From Bradyrhizobium sediminis (GTDB lineage: Bacteria; Pseudomonadota; Alphaproteobacteria; Rhizobiales; Xanthobacteraceae): a DNA stretch of 64,000 bases. Where the stretch lies: NCBI RefSeq assembly GCF_018736105.1, contig NZ_CP076135.1, forward strand, positions 5,144,001-5,208,000. Reading direction: 5' to 3'. Both the position numbers and the translations under genes were made by a program. Below, in pieces: positions 47,008-55,609 of this stretch (position 1 is its first letter; the number at the start of each line of letters is the position of its first letter). The notes beneath the pieces are model-generated. The model made no database searches, had not been told where the DNA came from, and saw only the letters and a program-made list of their open reading frames with translations.

Positions 47008-47819
47008 CAGCCGGACTGCCCCGAATAGGAGGGCGCCAGCGCGTTGGAAACCTTGCGGCAATAGCCGGCATAACCGGCCGAGGTGCGAAAATCCTCATCC
47101 CGCGGCTCCGGCGCGTCGATGCGAAACTCCGCGCCGATCCGTCCGGGGCGCGCCGTCATCACGATCACCCGCTGCGACAGGTAGACCGACTCGAACACCG
47201 AATGGGTGACGAAGATGACGGTCTTGCGCAGATTGCGCCACAGCGCCAGCAGGTCGTTGTTGAGCCGGAACCGGGTGATCTCGTCGAGCGCGGCGAACGG
47301 CTCATCCATCAGCAGGATATCCGGATCGGTGACCAAAGCGCGCGCCAACGAAACCCGCATCTTCATGCCGCCGGACAATTCGCGCGGGTAGGCACCGGCG
47401 AACTCGGTCAATCCTACCTGGGCCAGCGCCGCGCCGATTCGCGTATTCGCTTCCGCCGATCGGGCGCGGGACAATTTCAGCGGCAGCCGCACATTATCCC
47501 ACACCGTGGCCCACGGCATCAGCGTCGGCTCCTGGAACACGAAGCCGATGGAATGCCCGGCGCCGGTCCCGCTTGCGGATGGCGCGACGCCGACAGTGCC
47601 GGAGGTCGGCACGCCGAGGCCCGCGATCAGCCGCAGCGCCGTCGATTTTCCGCAGCCGGACGGGCCGAGCAGTGAAACGAACTCGCCCTTGCGCACATCG
47701 AGGTCGAGCGGCCCGAGCGCGGCGACGCCGCTGTCATAGACCTTGGTGACGCGGCGCAAACTCACCGCGAGGCCGGCGCGCAGGGTTTCGAATCCAGGCA
47801 AGGCGGCGGGCTCGGCCAT
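47007..47819 (-). CDS. ABC transporter ATP-binding protein (SsuB/TauB-like)
   Basis: 270 residues. Walker A GPSGCGKST, Q-loop FQEPTLMPWATV, signature LSGGMKMR, Walker B ILLMDEPFAALD, switch THS. The LSGGM signature is typical of the nitrate/taurine/sulfonate import group. It begins six bases after the substrate-binding protein and overlaps the permease by one base. Confidence 0.92.
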   Translation of the reverse strand: MAEPAALPGFETLRAGLAVSLRRVTKVYDSGVAALGPLDLDVRKGEFVSLLGPSGCGKSTALRLIAGLGVPTSGTVGVAPSASGTGAGHSIGFVFQEPTLMPWATVWDNVRLPLKLSRARSAEANTRIGAALAQVGLTEFAGAYPRELSGGMKMRVSLARALVTDPDILLMDEPFAALDEITRFRLNNDLLALWRNLRKTVIFVTHSVFESVYLSQRVIVMTARPGRIGAEFRIDAPEPRDEDFRTSAGYAGYCRKVSNALAPSYSGQSG

Positions 47820-47825
47820 CGCGCG

Positions 47826-48848
47826 CTAGTTCTTCGGCCGCAGATTGAGGCCGACGCCCTTGTTGGTGAAGCGCAGCGTATAGGCCTTGCGGAAGTCGAT
47901 GTCGCGGCGCACCACGCCGGCCCGCACCATCTTGTCGAAGAAGCTGCCGATGCGCGCGTCGCTCATGGCGCCGATGCCGTCCTTCAGCGCGTCGCCGGAA
48001 TCGACGATGCCGTGTTCCTTCATCCTGGCGACGGAATAGGCCAGCAGCTCGTCGGTCATTTCCGGATTGAGCTTCCTGATCATCGCGTTGCCGGGCGCGT
48101 TGTCGCCGTACAGATAATTGTACCAGCCGACAATGGAGGCGTCGACGAAGCGCTGCACCATATCCGGTTTCCTGTCGACGAGATCGGCCCGCGTCTCGAT
48201 CAGGGTCGAGTAGGTGTTGAAGCCATAATCCGCCAGCAGGATCACGCCCGGCTTGAACTTGGCGGCCTTTTCCACCGCGAAGGGCTCGGAGGTGACGTAG
48301 CCCTGCATCGCGCTCAGCCGGTTGGCGATGAACGGCTGCGAGTTGAAGGTGTAGGGCCTGACCTTGTCCTCGCTGAACCCGTATTCGGTCTTCAGCCACT
48401 GGAAATAGCTCGAGATCCCCTCCTTGGAGACGAACAGCGTCAGCGGCTTGAGGTCTTCGAGTTTCGTCACCTTCGAATCGGGATGGGTGAGGAATACCTG
48501 CGGGTCCTTCTGGAAGATGGCGGCGACGGTCACGACAGGCACATTGTTGGCGACCGCGTCGAACGACATCAGCGTGTTGGCGGCCATGAAGAAATCGAGC
48601 TTGCCCGAGATCAGCAGCATGCGGTTGTTGTCGTTGGGGCCACCCGGCACGATGGTGACGTCGAGGCCGTATTTCCTGTAGGTGCCGTCGGCGAGCGCCT
48701 GGAAGAACCCGCCGTGCTCGGCCTCGGCCACCCAGTTGGTTCCGAACGAGACCTTGTCCAGGCTGGTCTGGGCAGACGCCGGCGCGATCGCCGCAAACAG
48801 GGCCGTGAGAGCTGCGGTTAACGCTCGCGGCAAAAAGGCCGGCTTCAT
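47826..48848 (-). CDS. ABC transporter substrate-binding protein (NMT1/THI5-like)
   Basis: 340 residues with a signal peptide (1-27). NMT1-type features: VSFGTNWVAEAEHGGFFQAL, YGLDVTIVPGGPNDNNRML, and FVDASIVGWYNYLYGD. Members bind thiamine precursors, sulfonates, nitrate or other small ligands. No TPP riboswitch or thi gene is present, so the thiamine link is not supported. The 124-base gap to the divergent creatininase gene holds the promoters. Confidence 0.88.
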   Translation of the reverse strand: MKPAFLPRALTAALTALFAAIAPASAQTSLDKVSFGTNWVAEAEHGGFFQALADGTYRKYGLDVTIVPGGPNDNNRMLLISGKLDFFMAANTLMSFDAVANNVPVVTVAAIFQKDPQVFLTHPDSKVTKLEDLKPLTLFVSKEGISSYFQWLKTEYGFSEDKVRPYTFNSQPFIANRLSAMQGYVTSEPFAVEKAAKFKPGVILLADYGFNTYSTLIETRADLVDRKPDMVQRFVDASIVGWYNYLYGDNAPGNAMIRKLNPEMTDELLAYSVARMKEHGIVDSGDALKDGIGAMSDARIGSFFDKMVRAGVVRRDIDFRKAYTLRFTNKGVGLNLRPKN

Positions 48849-48972
48849 GGTTGGACTCCGTCGATCGTTCTGGCCCATGATGGGATGGATGGACGCGATC
48901 GCGTCCCGGGAATGGATACCAAACTCCCTTGCAAACTACCCTGCAAATCGGTTCGAAGAAACGCCTGGCTCG

Positions 48973-49788
48973 ATGACTTCCCTGCTTCCTCCCCGCGACT
49001 GGGCCGAGATCCGCTGGCCCGAGATTGCCCCGGCCGAGGCGGCGCGGTGGATCGCGGTGCTGCCGCTGGCGGCGACCGAGCAGCATGGCCCGCATCTGCC
49101 CGTCGAGACCGACGTCATGATCGGCGAGGCCTATCTGGCGCGGGTGCGCGAACTGCTGCCGGACACTATTCCGGCGACGTTCTTGCCCGTTCAGCCGGTC
49201 GGGATTTCCACCGAGCATATCCACTATCCGGGCACGCTGACGCTGCCGACCGAGGTTGCGCTCAGGAGTTGGATGGCGCTCGGCGAGAGCGTGGCGCGCG
49301 CGGGCTTGCGAAAGCTGGTGATGGTCACGAGCCATGGCGGCAACAGCGCCGCGATGAGCCTGGTCGCGCAGGATCTGCGCGCGCATCACGGGCTTCTCGC
49401 TGTCACCACCAGCTGGTCGCGCTTCGGCACGCCGGAGGGATTGTTCCCGGCGGAAGAGTTGCGCCACGGCATCCATGGCGGCGCGGTCGAGACCTCGATC
49501 ATGCTGGCGCGCTATCCGCAGCATGTGCGCAAAGACGCGATTGCCGATTTCCGGCCCAACAGCATCGCGATGGAACGACAATACCGCTGGCTTTCGGCAC
49601 ACCGGCCGGTGCCGTTCGCGTGGCAGGCGCAGGACCTGCACGAGAGCGGCGCCGCCGGCGATGCGACCTTGGCTACCGCGGCGAAGGGCGAACGCCTGCT
49701 CGATCACGGCGCGCGCGCCTTCTGCGAGCTGCTCGGCGACGTCGACAAATTCGATCCGGCAACGCTCGGGACCGGCCCGAAGCCCTGA
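48973..49788 (+). CDS. creatininase family hydrolase
   Basis: 271 residues. Metal motifs ATEQHGPHLPVETD (residues 35-48: E37, H39, D48) and TSHGGNSAA, with a glutamate near GGAVETS. The family opens amides and lactams: creatinine, the formamide in riboflavin/F420 biosynthesis, or MftE peptide cleavage. Divergent from the NMT1-type importer, so the hydrolysed compound may be what is imported (inference). The ATG at 48973 is chosen since the upstream extension overlaps the importer gene. Confidence 0.85.
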   Translation: MTSLLPPRDWAEIRWPEIAPAEAARWIAVLPLAATEQHGPHLPVETDVMIGEAYLARVRELLPDTIPATFLPVQPVGISTEHIHYPGTLTLPTEVALRSWMALGESVARAGLRKLVMVTSHGGNSAAMSLVAQDLRAHHGLLAVTTSWSRFGTPEGLFPAEELRHGIHGGAVETSIMLARYPQHVRKDAIADFRPNSIAMERQYRWLSAHRPVPFAWQAQDLHESGAAGDATLATAAKGERLLDHGARAFCELLGDVDKFDPATLGTGPKP

Positions 49789-49817
49789 TCTTTGGACTAA
49801 CCTGTTGTAATCACGAT

Positions 49818-49860
49818 CGATTAAACATTGCCTGGAGTTAATCGAGCCGGTTCGAACCGG
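49818..49860. promoter_or_regulatory. inverted repeat and palindrome upstream of a small secreted protein gene
   Basis: CGATTAA-N13-TTAATCG (49818-49844) is followed by the perfect 14-base palindrome CCGGTTCGAACCGG (49847-49860). They lie between the creatininase stop and the small gene at 49932 and may end the first transcript or regulate the second. Confidence 0.4.
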
Positions 49861-49931
49861 ATTCGGGGAGCCTCCGTCCAACTGGCCATGCGGACCAAAA
49901 CGGTGCCGCGTTCAACCGGATGGAGTTTCTC

Positions 49932-50195
49932 ATGTCGATCAAGACCAAAATCGCCGCCCTCGCCCTCGCCACCCTTGCCGTTACCGGCACCGTTGCGTCC
50001 ACCACCTCTCAGGCCCAGGCCAAGCCGCTCGGCTGGGGCATCGGAGCCGGCCTGCTCGGCGCCGCGGTCGTCGGCAGCGCCATCGCCGCTTCCAGCAACG
50101 GCTACTATTACGACGGCTATCGCCGCTGCGGCTGGGTGCGCCAGTTCGACGTCTACGGCAACTACATGGGCCGCGTTCGCACCTGCAATTTCTGA
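49932..50195 (+). CDS. small secreted glycine/tyrosine-rich protein
   Basis: 87 residues. Signal peptide 1-30 (TSQAQA), then GLLGAAVVGSAIAASS, a hydrophobic glycine-zipper-like stretch, and a carboxy end YDGYRRCGWVRQFDVYGN with two cysteines. Such small exported proteins are common in Bradyrhizobium but of unknown function. GGAG stands six bases before the ATG at 49932. Confidence 0.7.
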   Translation: MSIKTKIAALALATLAVTGTVASTTSQAQAKPLGWGIGAGLLGAAVVGSAIAASSNGYYYDGYRRCGWVRQFDVYGNYMGRVRTCNF

Positions 50196-50306
50196 TGATC
50201 GGCTTGAGGGTATCAGCGCGTTTTCCCGAATCGCTTCGCCCGAAAACGCTCTGACTGTGGATTTCGCGTCCGGCACGGGCGCCTCATCCACCCCGTGCCG
50301 CACTCC

Positions 50307-50344
50307 GACCCGCCCGGTTGTCCCCCCGGGCGGGTCAACTTTTT
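50307..50344 (+). terminator. rho-independent terminator after the small secreted protein gene
   Basis: An 11-base GC-rich stem (gacccgcccgg/ccgggcgggtc) with an 8-base loop is followed by aactttttg. It ends the message 110 bases after the stop at 50195. The rest of the 50196-50601 gap holds the porin promoter and leader, in which I see no further element. Confidence 0.85.
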
Positions 50345-50601
50345 GCAGCTGGAATTCCTTGAAACTGGAACGGTTTCATTGTGTTGCACGCTGGTCACGA
50401 TGCGATGTGATATTTGCTGCCGGATTCTCGCCGCTTCTTGCAATTGCGAATTACTTGCAATAAAGCTCTCGGGAGTGGATGGCGGCTGGGACGATCTGGT
50501 TTTTTGACCGCAAAGGGCGGCAAATCCGGACGGCTGCAACGAAACTGGATTTGCTGGGGGCAGCGCGGCGTATGACATTGGTGACGAAGAGTTCCGCAGA
50601 A

Positions 50602-52623
50602 ATGCGCGCCGGCAACCAGGCGATGATCCGCATCGCCCGGTCCCCGAAAGGCGCATTCGCCGGCATCACGCTGAGCCTGCTTGCGTTCGATGGCGCGGCC
50701 TTCGCCGCCGAAGCCAACATGCCGCGCAAGGCGCCGCCCGTTCCGTCGGCGTTCGACTGGACCGGGCTCTATATCGGCGCGCATGCCGGCTACGGCCGCG
50801 CCCCGGCCAGCGCCGTCCTCACCGATCCCTTGCTCAACGCCACCGCAACCAACAGCGCCAGCGCCGGCATGATCGGCGGCGTTCAGGCCGGCTACAATGT
50901 GCGGCTGCCGTCCGGGCTCTTGTTCGGCGTCGAAGCCGATCTCACCTCTCCGAATTATCTGATCTCGGATTCGATCGTCGCCGTGCTGGCGACGCCGCAG
51001 TCCGAAATCGTCGAGCATCTGGACTATGTCGGAACAGTGCGCGGCCGCCTCGGTTACGCTTCCGGCCACTGGCTGCTCTATGCCACCGGCGGCCTGGCCT
51101 ATGCCGGCGAGCGCTTCAGCAACACGCCTGCCAACGGCACCGAGGAAAAGCACCTGAACATCCGGCTCGGCTGGGCTGCCGGCGCCGGCGTCGAATATGC
51201 CTTCGCGCCGCACTGGAGCCTGAAGCTCGAATATCTCTACAACCGGTTCGAGGATGCCAACATCCGGTTTCCGTCAGGCACGCAATATTCCTCGACCCTG
51301 GATTTCCAGTCGATCCGCGTCGGCCTCAATCGCAAGGTCGACTGGCCGGGATCGCCCAATTTCTCGCCGAAGACGTCGCTGAGCGATCCGGAATCCGCTT
51401 CCTGGGAAATCCACGGTCAGACGACTTATCTGCCGCAAGGCTATCCGCGTTTTCGCGCGCCCTATACCGGAACCAACAGTTTTACGCCGGCGCCGCAGGT
51501 GCAGGCGACCTGGGGCAACGGCCTGTATTTGAACGCCCGGCTGTGGGAGGGCGGCGAGGTCTACTACAACCCCGAACTGCTGCAGGGCTTCGGCTTGAAC
51601 AACACCGTCGGCGCCGCGGGCTTTCCCAATGGCGAAGCGCAAAAATCGAATTTCCCCTACCCGCATTACAACACCTCGCGGCTGTTCCTGCGCCAGACGT
51701 TTGGCTTTGGCGGCGAGCAGGAGGAACTGGCGAGCGCACCCGGCCAGCTCTCCGGCAAGGTCGACGTTTCGCGGCTGACGCTGCAGGCCGGCAAGTTCGC
51801 GGTCCTGGATGTCTTCGACGGCAACTCCTACGCCAAGGATACCCGCAAGGACTTCATGAACTGGTCGATGTGGGCGCCCGGCGCGTTCGATTATTCGGCC
51901 GACAAGCTCGGGCTGACCTACGGTGCCACCGCGGAGTTGAATCAGAAGCAATGGGCGCTGCGCGCAGGTTATTTCCTGATGCAGTCGGTATCCAACGCCA
52001 ACAGCTTCGACACCAAAGTGTTCGAGCGCGGAACCTATGCGATCGAACTGGAGACGCGCTATTCGCTGTTCTCGCAGCCGGGGAAACTGCGCACCATCGC
52101 CTGGTTCAACAGCGCCAATTCCGGCAGCTACCGCGAGACCCTGAACAATCCGGCGTTCGATCTCGACATCGCGCAGACCCGCAGGGGCCGCATCAAATAC
52201 GGCTACGTCGTCAGCATGGAACAGGCATTGAACGACCAGGTCGGATTGTTCGGGCGCTGGAGCTGGAACAACGGCAAGACCGAGATCATGGCGTTCACCG
52301 ATATCGATGCCTCGCTATCGCTCGGCCTGTCGATCAAGGGCGCCAAATGGGGCCGGCCCGACGACGTGATCGGGATCGGCGGCGCCATCAACGCGCTCTC
52401 GCAAGACCATCGCGACTTCGTCGCCGCCGGCGGGCTCGGCGTGCTGATCGGCGACGGCGCGCTGAACTACCGGCGCGAGCGCATCCTCGAAACCTACTAC
52501 GCCTATGCGCTCAACAAGCAGCTCACGCTGACCGCCGACTACCAGCTCATCACCAACCCGGCCTACAACGCCGACCGCGGGCCGGTCCACATCTTCTCGG
52601 GCCGCTTCCACGGCGAGTTCTGA
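50602..52623 (+). CDS. outer-membrane protein with two beta-barrel domains (Omp25/OmpA-like plus OprB-like carbohydrate porin)
   Basis: 673 residues from the ATG at 50602; starts at 50572 and 50623 are also possible. A signal peptide ends near AFAAE. The first barrel follows (about 40-245: FDWTGLYIGAHAGYG at its start, WSLKLEYLY near its end). A linker leads into an OprB-type porin (about 265-673) with AWEIHGQ-like ASWEIHGQTTYLPQGYPRF, LNARLWEGGEVYYNPEL, and a carboxy end SGRFHGEF, the terminal aromatic of outer-membrane proteins. OprB porins pass sugars. Two barrels in one chain are unusual. Confidence 0.82.
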   Translation: MRAGNQAMIRIARSPKGAFAGITLSLLAFDGAAFAAEANMPRKAPPVPSAFDWTGLYIGAHAGYGRAPASAVLTDPLLNATATNSASAGMIGGVQAGYNVRLPSGLLFGVEADLTSPNYLISDSIVAVLATPQSEIVEHLDYVGTVRGRLGYASGHWLLYATGGLAYAGERFSNTPANGTEEKHLNIRLGWAAGAGVEYAFAPHWSLKLEYLYNRFEDANIRFPSGTQYSSTLDFQSIRVGLNRKVDWPGSPNFSPKTSLSDPESASWEIHGQTTYLPQGYPRFRAPYTGTNSFTPAPQVQATWGNGLYLNARLWEGGEVYYNPELLQGFGLNNTVGAAGFPNGEAQKSNFPYPHYNTSRLFLRQTFGFGGEQEELASAPGQLSGKVDVSRLTLQAGKFAVLDVFDGNSYAKDTRKDFMNWSMWAPGAFDYSADKLGLTYGATAELNQKQWALRAGYFLMQSVSNANSFDTKVFERGTYAIELETRYSLFSQPGKLRTIAWFNSANSGSYRETLNNPAFDLDIAQTRRGRIKYGYVVSMEQALNDQVGLFGRWSWNNGKTEIMAFTDIDASLSLGLSIKGAKWGRPDDVIGIGGAINALSQDHRDFVAAGGLGVLIGDGALNYRRERILETYYAYALNKQLTLTADYQLITNPAYNADRGPVHIFSGRFHGEF

Positions 52624-52628
52624 TATCT

Positions 52629-52653
52629 GTCGCCCGACGAACGCTCGGGCGAC
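52629..52653. terminator. hairpin between convergent porin and flavoprotein genes
   Basis: Perfect 9-base stem GTCGCCCGA/TCGGGCGAC with a 7-base loop, six bases after the porin stop. No T-run, so a structure-only terminator is inferred. Confidence 0.5.
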
Positions 52654-52672
52654 GCAAGAATGGAGATCCGCC

Positions 52673-54304
52673 TCACCCCGCCGGCGCGAAGGTCTCCGCC
52701 CGCGCCAGTGCCCAGGCGTCGCGGAAGCGCGGATCGCTGGTGCCGTCGATCAACTCGCCCGGGCGAAGCGACGGATAAAGTTGCGCGAATGTCTGCACCT
52801 CGGTGGTCGAGCTTCGCTGCGAGAAATGGATCGGCCGCAATTCGCGCGGATGGTCAAGACCGGCGGCGGCAAGCAGCTCCGCCAGCGCATGCAGCGTCGC
52901 ATGGTGATAATTGTACACCCGCTCGATCTTGTGCGGCACCACCAGCGCGCGGTTGCGCGTGGGATCCTGGGTGGTAACGCCGGTCGGACAGCGGTCGGTA
53001 TGACAGCTCAGCGACTGGATACAGCCCAGCGAGAACATGAAACCGCGCGCCGAATTGCACCAGTCGGCGCCGATCGCCATGGCGCGCGCCATGTCGAAGG
53101 CGGTCGCGATCTTGCCGGAGGCGCCGAGCCTGATGCGGTCGCGCGCGTTGATGCCGATCAACGCGTTATGGACGAAGTTGACGCCCTCGCGCATCGGCGT
53201 ACCCAGATGATCCATGAACTCCAGCGGTGCCGCGCCGGTGCCGCCTTCATTGCCGTCGACCACGATGAAATCGGGATAGATTCCAGACTGCAGCATCGCC
53301 TTGCAGATCGCGAGGAACTCCCAGGGATGGCCGATGCACAGCTTGAACCCGGCCGGCTTGCCGCCGGACAGCCGGCGCATCTCGGCGATGAACGCCATCA
53401 TCTCCAGTGGAGTCGAGAACGCCCGGTGCGACGCCGGCGAGATGCAATCCTCGTCCATCGCCACGCCCCGGATCTTGGAAATCTCCTCGGAAACCTTGGC
53501 CGCCGGCAGCACGCCGCCATGCCCGGGCTTGGCGCCCTGGCTGATCTTGAGTTCGACCATCTTGATCTGGTCATCGGAGGCAACGCTGGCGAATAATTCG
53601 GGATTGAAGCTGCCGTCGCGGTTACGGCAACCGAAATAGCCCGAGCCGATTTCCCAGATGATGTCGCCGCCGTTTTCGCGGTGATAGGGACTGACACCGC
53701 CCTCGCCGGTGTCGTGGGCGAAGCCGCCCTTCTTCGCCCCCGCATTCAGCGCGCGCACTGCGTTCGGGCTGAGCGCGCCGAAGCTCATCGCGGAAATGTT
53801 GAAGACGGAAGCCGAATAGGGCTTGGCGCAATCCGGGCCGCCGATGGTGACGCGGAATTTCTCGCTGGCATGGGTCTTGGGCGACATCGAATGGTGCATC
53901 CATTCGTAGCCCTCGCGATAGACATCCTCCTGGGTACCGAACGGCCGCTTGTCGAGCTCCATCTTGGCGCGCTGATAGATCACCGCGCGGGTGTCGCGGC
54001 TGAACGGCATGCCGTCCTTCTCGCTCTCGAAGAAATACTGCCGCATCTCCGGCCTGATCTCTTCCAGCAGGAAGCGGATATGCGCCGAGATCGGATAGTT
54101 GCGCAAAACCGCGTGGCTCTTCTGCGTGAGATCGCGAAGGCCGAGCAATGTGAGGGCGCCGAAAATCAGGATCGGCACCAGGATCAATTCCCACACCTTG
54201 GTGTTGTCATCCACGATCCCGATCGCGAGCAGCAAGGCCGTGACGACGGCGCAGATCGTCAGGACGATGAAGCGCGGAGAGAACGGAAGCATCAGCGTTT
54301 CCAT
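52673..54304 (-). CDS. membrane-anchored glutamate-synthase-like FMN protein
   Basis: 543 residues. Two hydrophobic helices at 8-57 are followed by a glutamate synthase central/FMN domain (90-510): ISAMSFGALSPNAVRALN, GGDIIWEIGSGYFG, KISQGAKPGHGG, and the iron-sulfur cysteine set CIQSLSCHTDRCPTG. The glutaminase and large multi-domain parts of GltB are absent. Such single-domain proteins have no established reaction; a glutamate synthase of archaeal type or a membrane redox role is possible. Confidence 0.85.
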   Translation of the reverse strand: METLMLPFSPRFIVLTICAVVTALLLAIGIVDDNTKVWELILVPILIFGALTLLGLRDLTQKSHAVLRNYPISAHIRFLLEEIRPEMRQYFFESEKDGMPFSRDTRAVIYQRAKMELDKRPFGTQEDVYREGYEWMHHSMSPKTHASEKFRVTIGGPDCAKPYSASVFNISAMSFGALSPNAVRALNAGAKKGGFAHDTGEGGVSPYHRENGGDIIWEIGSGYFGCRNRDGSFNPELFASVASDDQIKMVELKISQGAKPGHGGVLPAAKVSEEISKIRGVAMDEDCISPASHRAFSTPLEMMAFIAEMRRLSGGKPAGFKLCIGHPWEFLAICKAMLQSGIYPDFIVVDGNEGGTGAAPLEFMDHLGTPMREGVNFVHNALIGINARDRIRLGASGKIATAFDMARAMAIGADWCNSARGFMFSLGCIQSLSCHTDRCPTGVTTQDPTRNRALVVPHKIERVYNYHHATLHALAELLAAAGLDHPRELRPIHFSQRSSTTEVQTFAQLYPSLRPGELIDGTSDPRFRDAWALARAETFAPAG

Positions 54305-54525
54305 GGGATCCCTCGGGCAGATTGTGCCGATATCATTCTTGCCGGCCTTGAGCCTAATCCAACTCTCGAAATAATCCTGTACACGATATCCGGCATTAGA
54401 GGTTACGGATATGATGGCGGACCGTTTCGCGGAAGGCTATCGAATCATCCGGCGGAGAAGCAATGCGATGCCGGCCGCCGCGCGCCCTTTCGCACTGCAG
54501 CGTAACCTCCGCCGCCTCGAGCGGG

Positions 54526-55440
54526 TCAGTGGCGGTGCGGGCGCATCTCGTGGGGAATCCCGCCCTGCTCCAGGCCGTTCTTCGCCAGCCACGCATCGGT
54601 GCTGTGGATGGCGCGCTCGAGATGATCTGCGGTGCGCGAGAAATCGTAGGGCGATCCTACCAGCGGACATAATGGCGGCACCACGACATATTCAATGTCG
54701 GGACCGAGGCCTTCGAGCTCGCTCACCAATTGCCGCGCGATCAGCAGCGTCAGCGCATGCAGCGCATTGGCGACCGCGCCTGACGGGGGCTTCGTGGTGG
54801 CGCAGGCATATCCGGTCGGCAGGATGATCAGGCGCCGCGCGCCCTTGGCGACCGCGACCCTGACCGGGGTGTTCGAGGAGATCGCGCCGTCGGCGAGGTA
54901 AATATCGTTGTGGCGAACCGGCGCGAAGGCGCCGGGAATCGCGGTGGAAGCCATGATCGCCTCGGCGGCCGGGCCTTCCGACAGCCCCACGCTGTCGCCC
55001 GAGACGATGTCGGTGGTGACGATATGAAGCGGAAGCCTGGCGTCCTGCAGGTTGCGATAGGGCAGATGATCGTCGATCAATTTCAAAATCCCGCCCTGCG
55101 GGATCAGGAAATCCCGGCGCCAGAGAAATCCCAGCAGCGTCCGCCACGTCACCGGGAACACGTCGCGCCGCCGCAGCCCGCGCCAGATGCTCTCGAGCTG
55201 CAGCACGCCCTTCAATGACGGGTCACCAGCGTAGTAGGCGCCGTTGAGGGCGCCGACGCTGGAGCCGACCACCATGTCGGCGCAAATTCCGTGCGCGGCG
55301 GGCGAATGCATCATGCCGACCTGAATGGCGCCGAAGCTGCCGCCGCCCGCGAATACGAAGGCGGTCTTGGTGGGGCCGGTATGGTCGGACACGGACAAGG
55401 TTCTGTTCGCTCCCGCTACCCGCGCATTGGCCGGAGCCAC
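54526..55440 (-). CDS. patatin-like phospholipase
   Basis: 304 residues. The oxyanion loop is FAGGGSFGA (about 29-37), the nucleophile lies in VVGSSVGAL (GxSxG), and the aspartate in YLADGAIS. It is a serine lipase or lysophospholipase of the patatin family, cytosolic by sequence. It starts with GTG at 55440 because no ATG is available before the motif. Not linked to a secretion gene. Confidence 0.85.
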   Translation of the reverse strand: MAPANARVAGANRTLSVSDHTGPTKTAFVFAGGGSFGAIQVGMMHSPAAHGICADMVVGSSVGALNGAYYAGDPSLKGVLQLESIWRGLRRRDVFPVTWRTLLGFLWRRDFLIPQGGILKLIDDHLPYRNLQDARLPLHIVTTDIVSGDSVGLSEGPAAEAIMASTAIPGAFAPVRHNDIYLADGAISSNTPVRVAVAKGARRLIILPTGYACATTKPPSGAVANALHALTLLIARQLVSELEGLGPDIEYVVVPPLCPLVGSPYDFSRTADHLERAIHSTDAWLAKNGLEQGGIPHEMRPHRH

Positions 55441-55609
55441 GCGGCGCTTCGGGAGAATTTATAGCAGGGGCAAGCGGGCCGCACGTCAACATTGGTTGTT
55501 GGAAAGCGGGATCGCGAATGAGCTCTTACCTCTCCCATCGGGAGAGGTCGGATTTCTTGCCTATGTTCCCGGCGACCGCCGATGCTGCGACATCGCAACG
55601 GCTACGGCA

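Noticed and set aside
48849..48972. TPP riboswitch upstream of the NMT1-type binding protein
   Set aside because: No THI-box core sequence is seen in the 124-base gap, so thiamine-precursor import is not supported.
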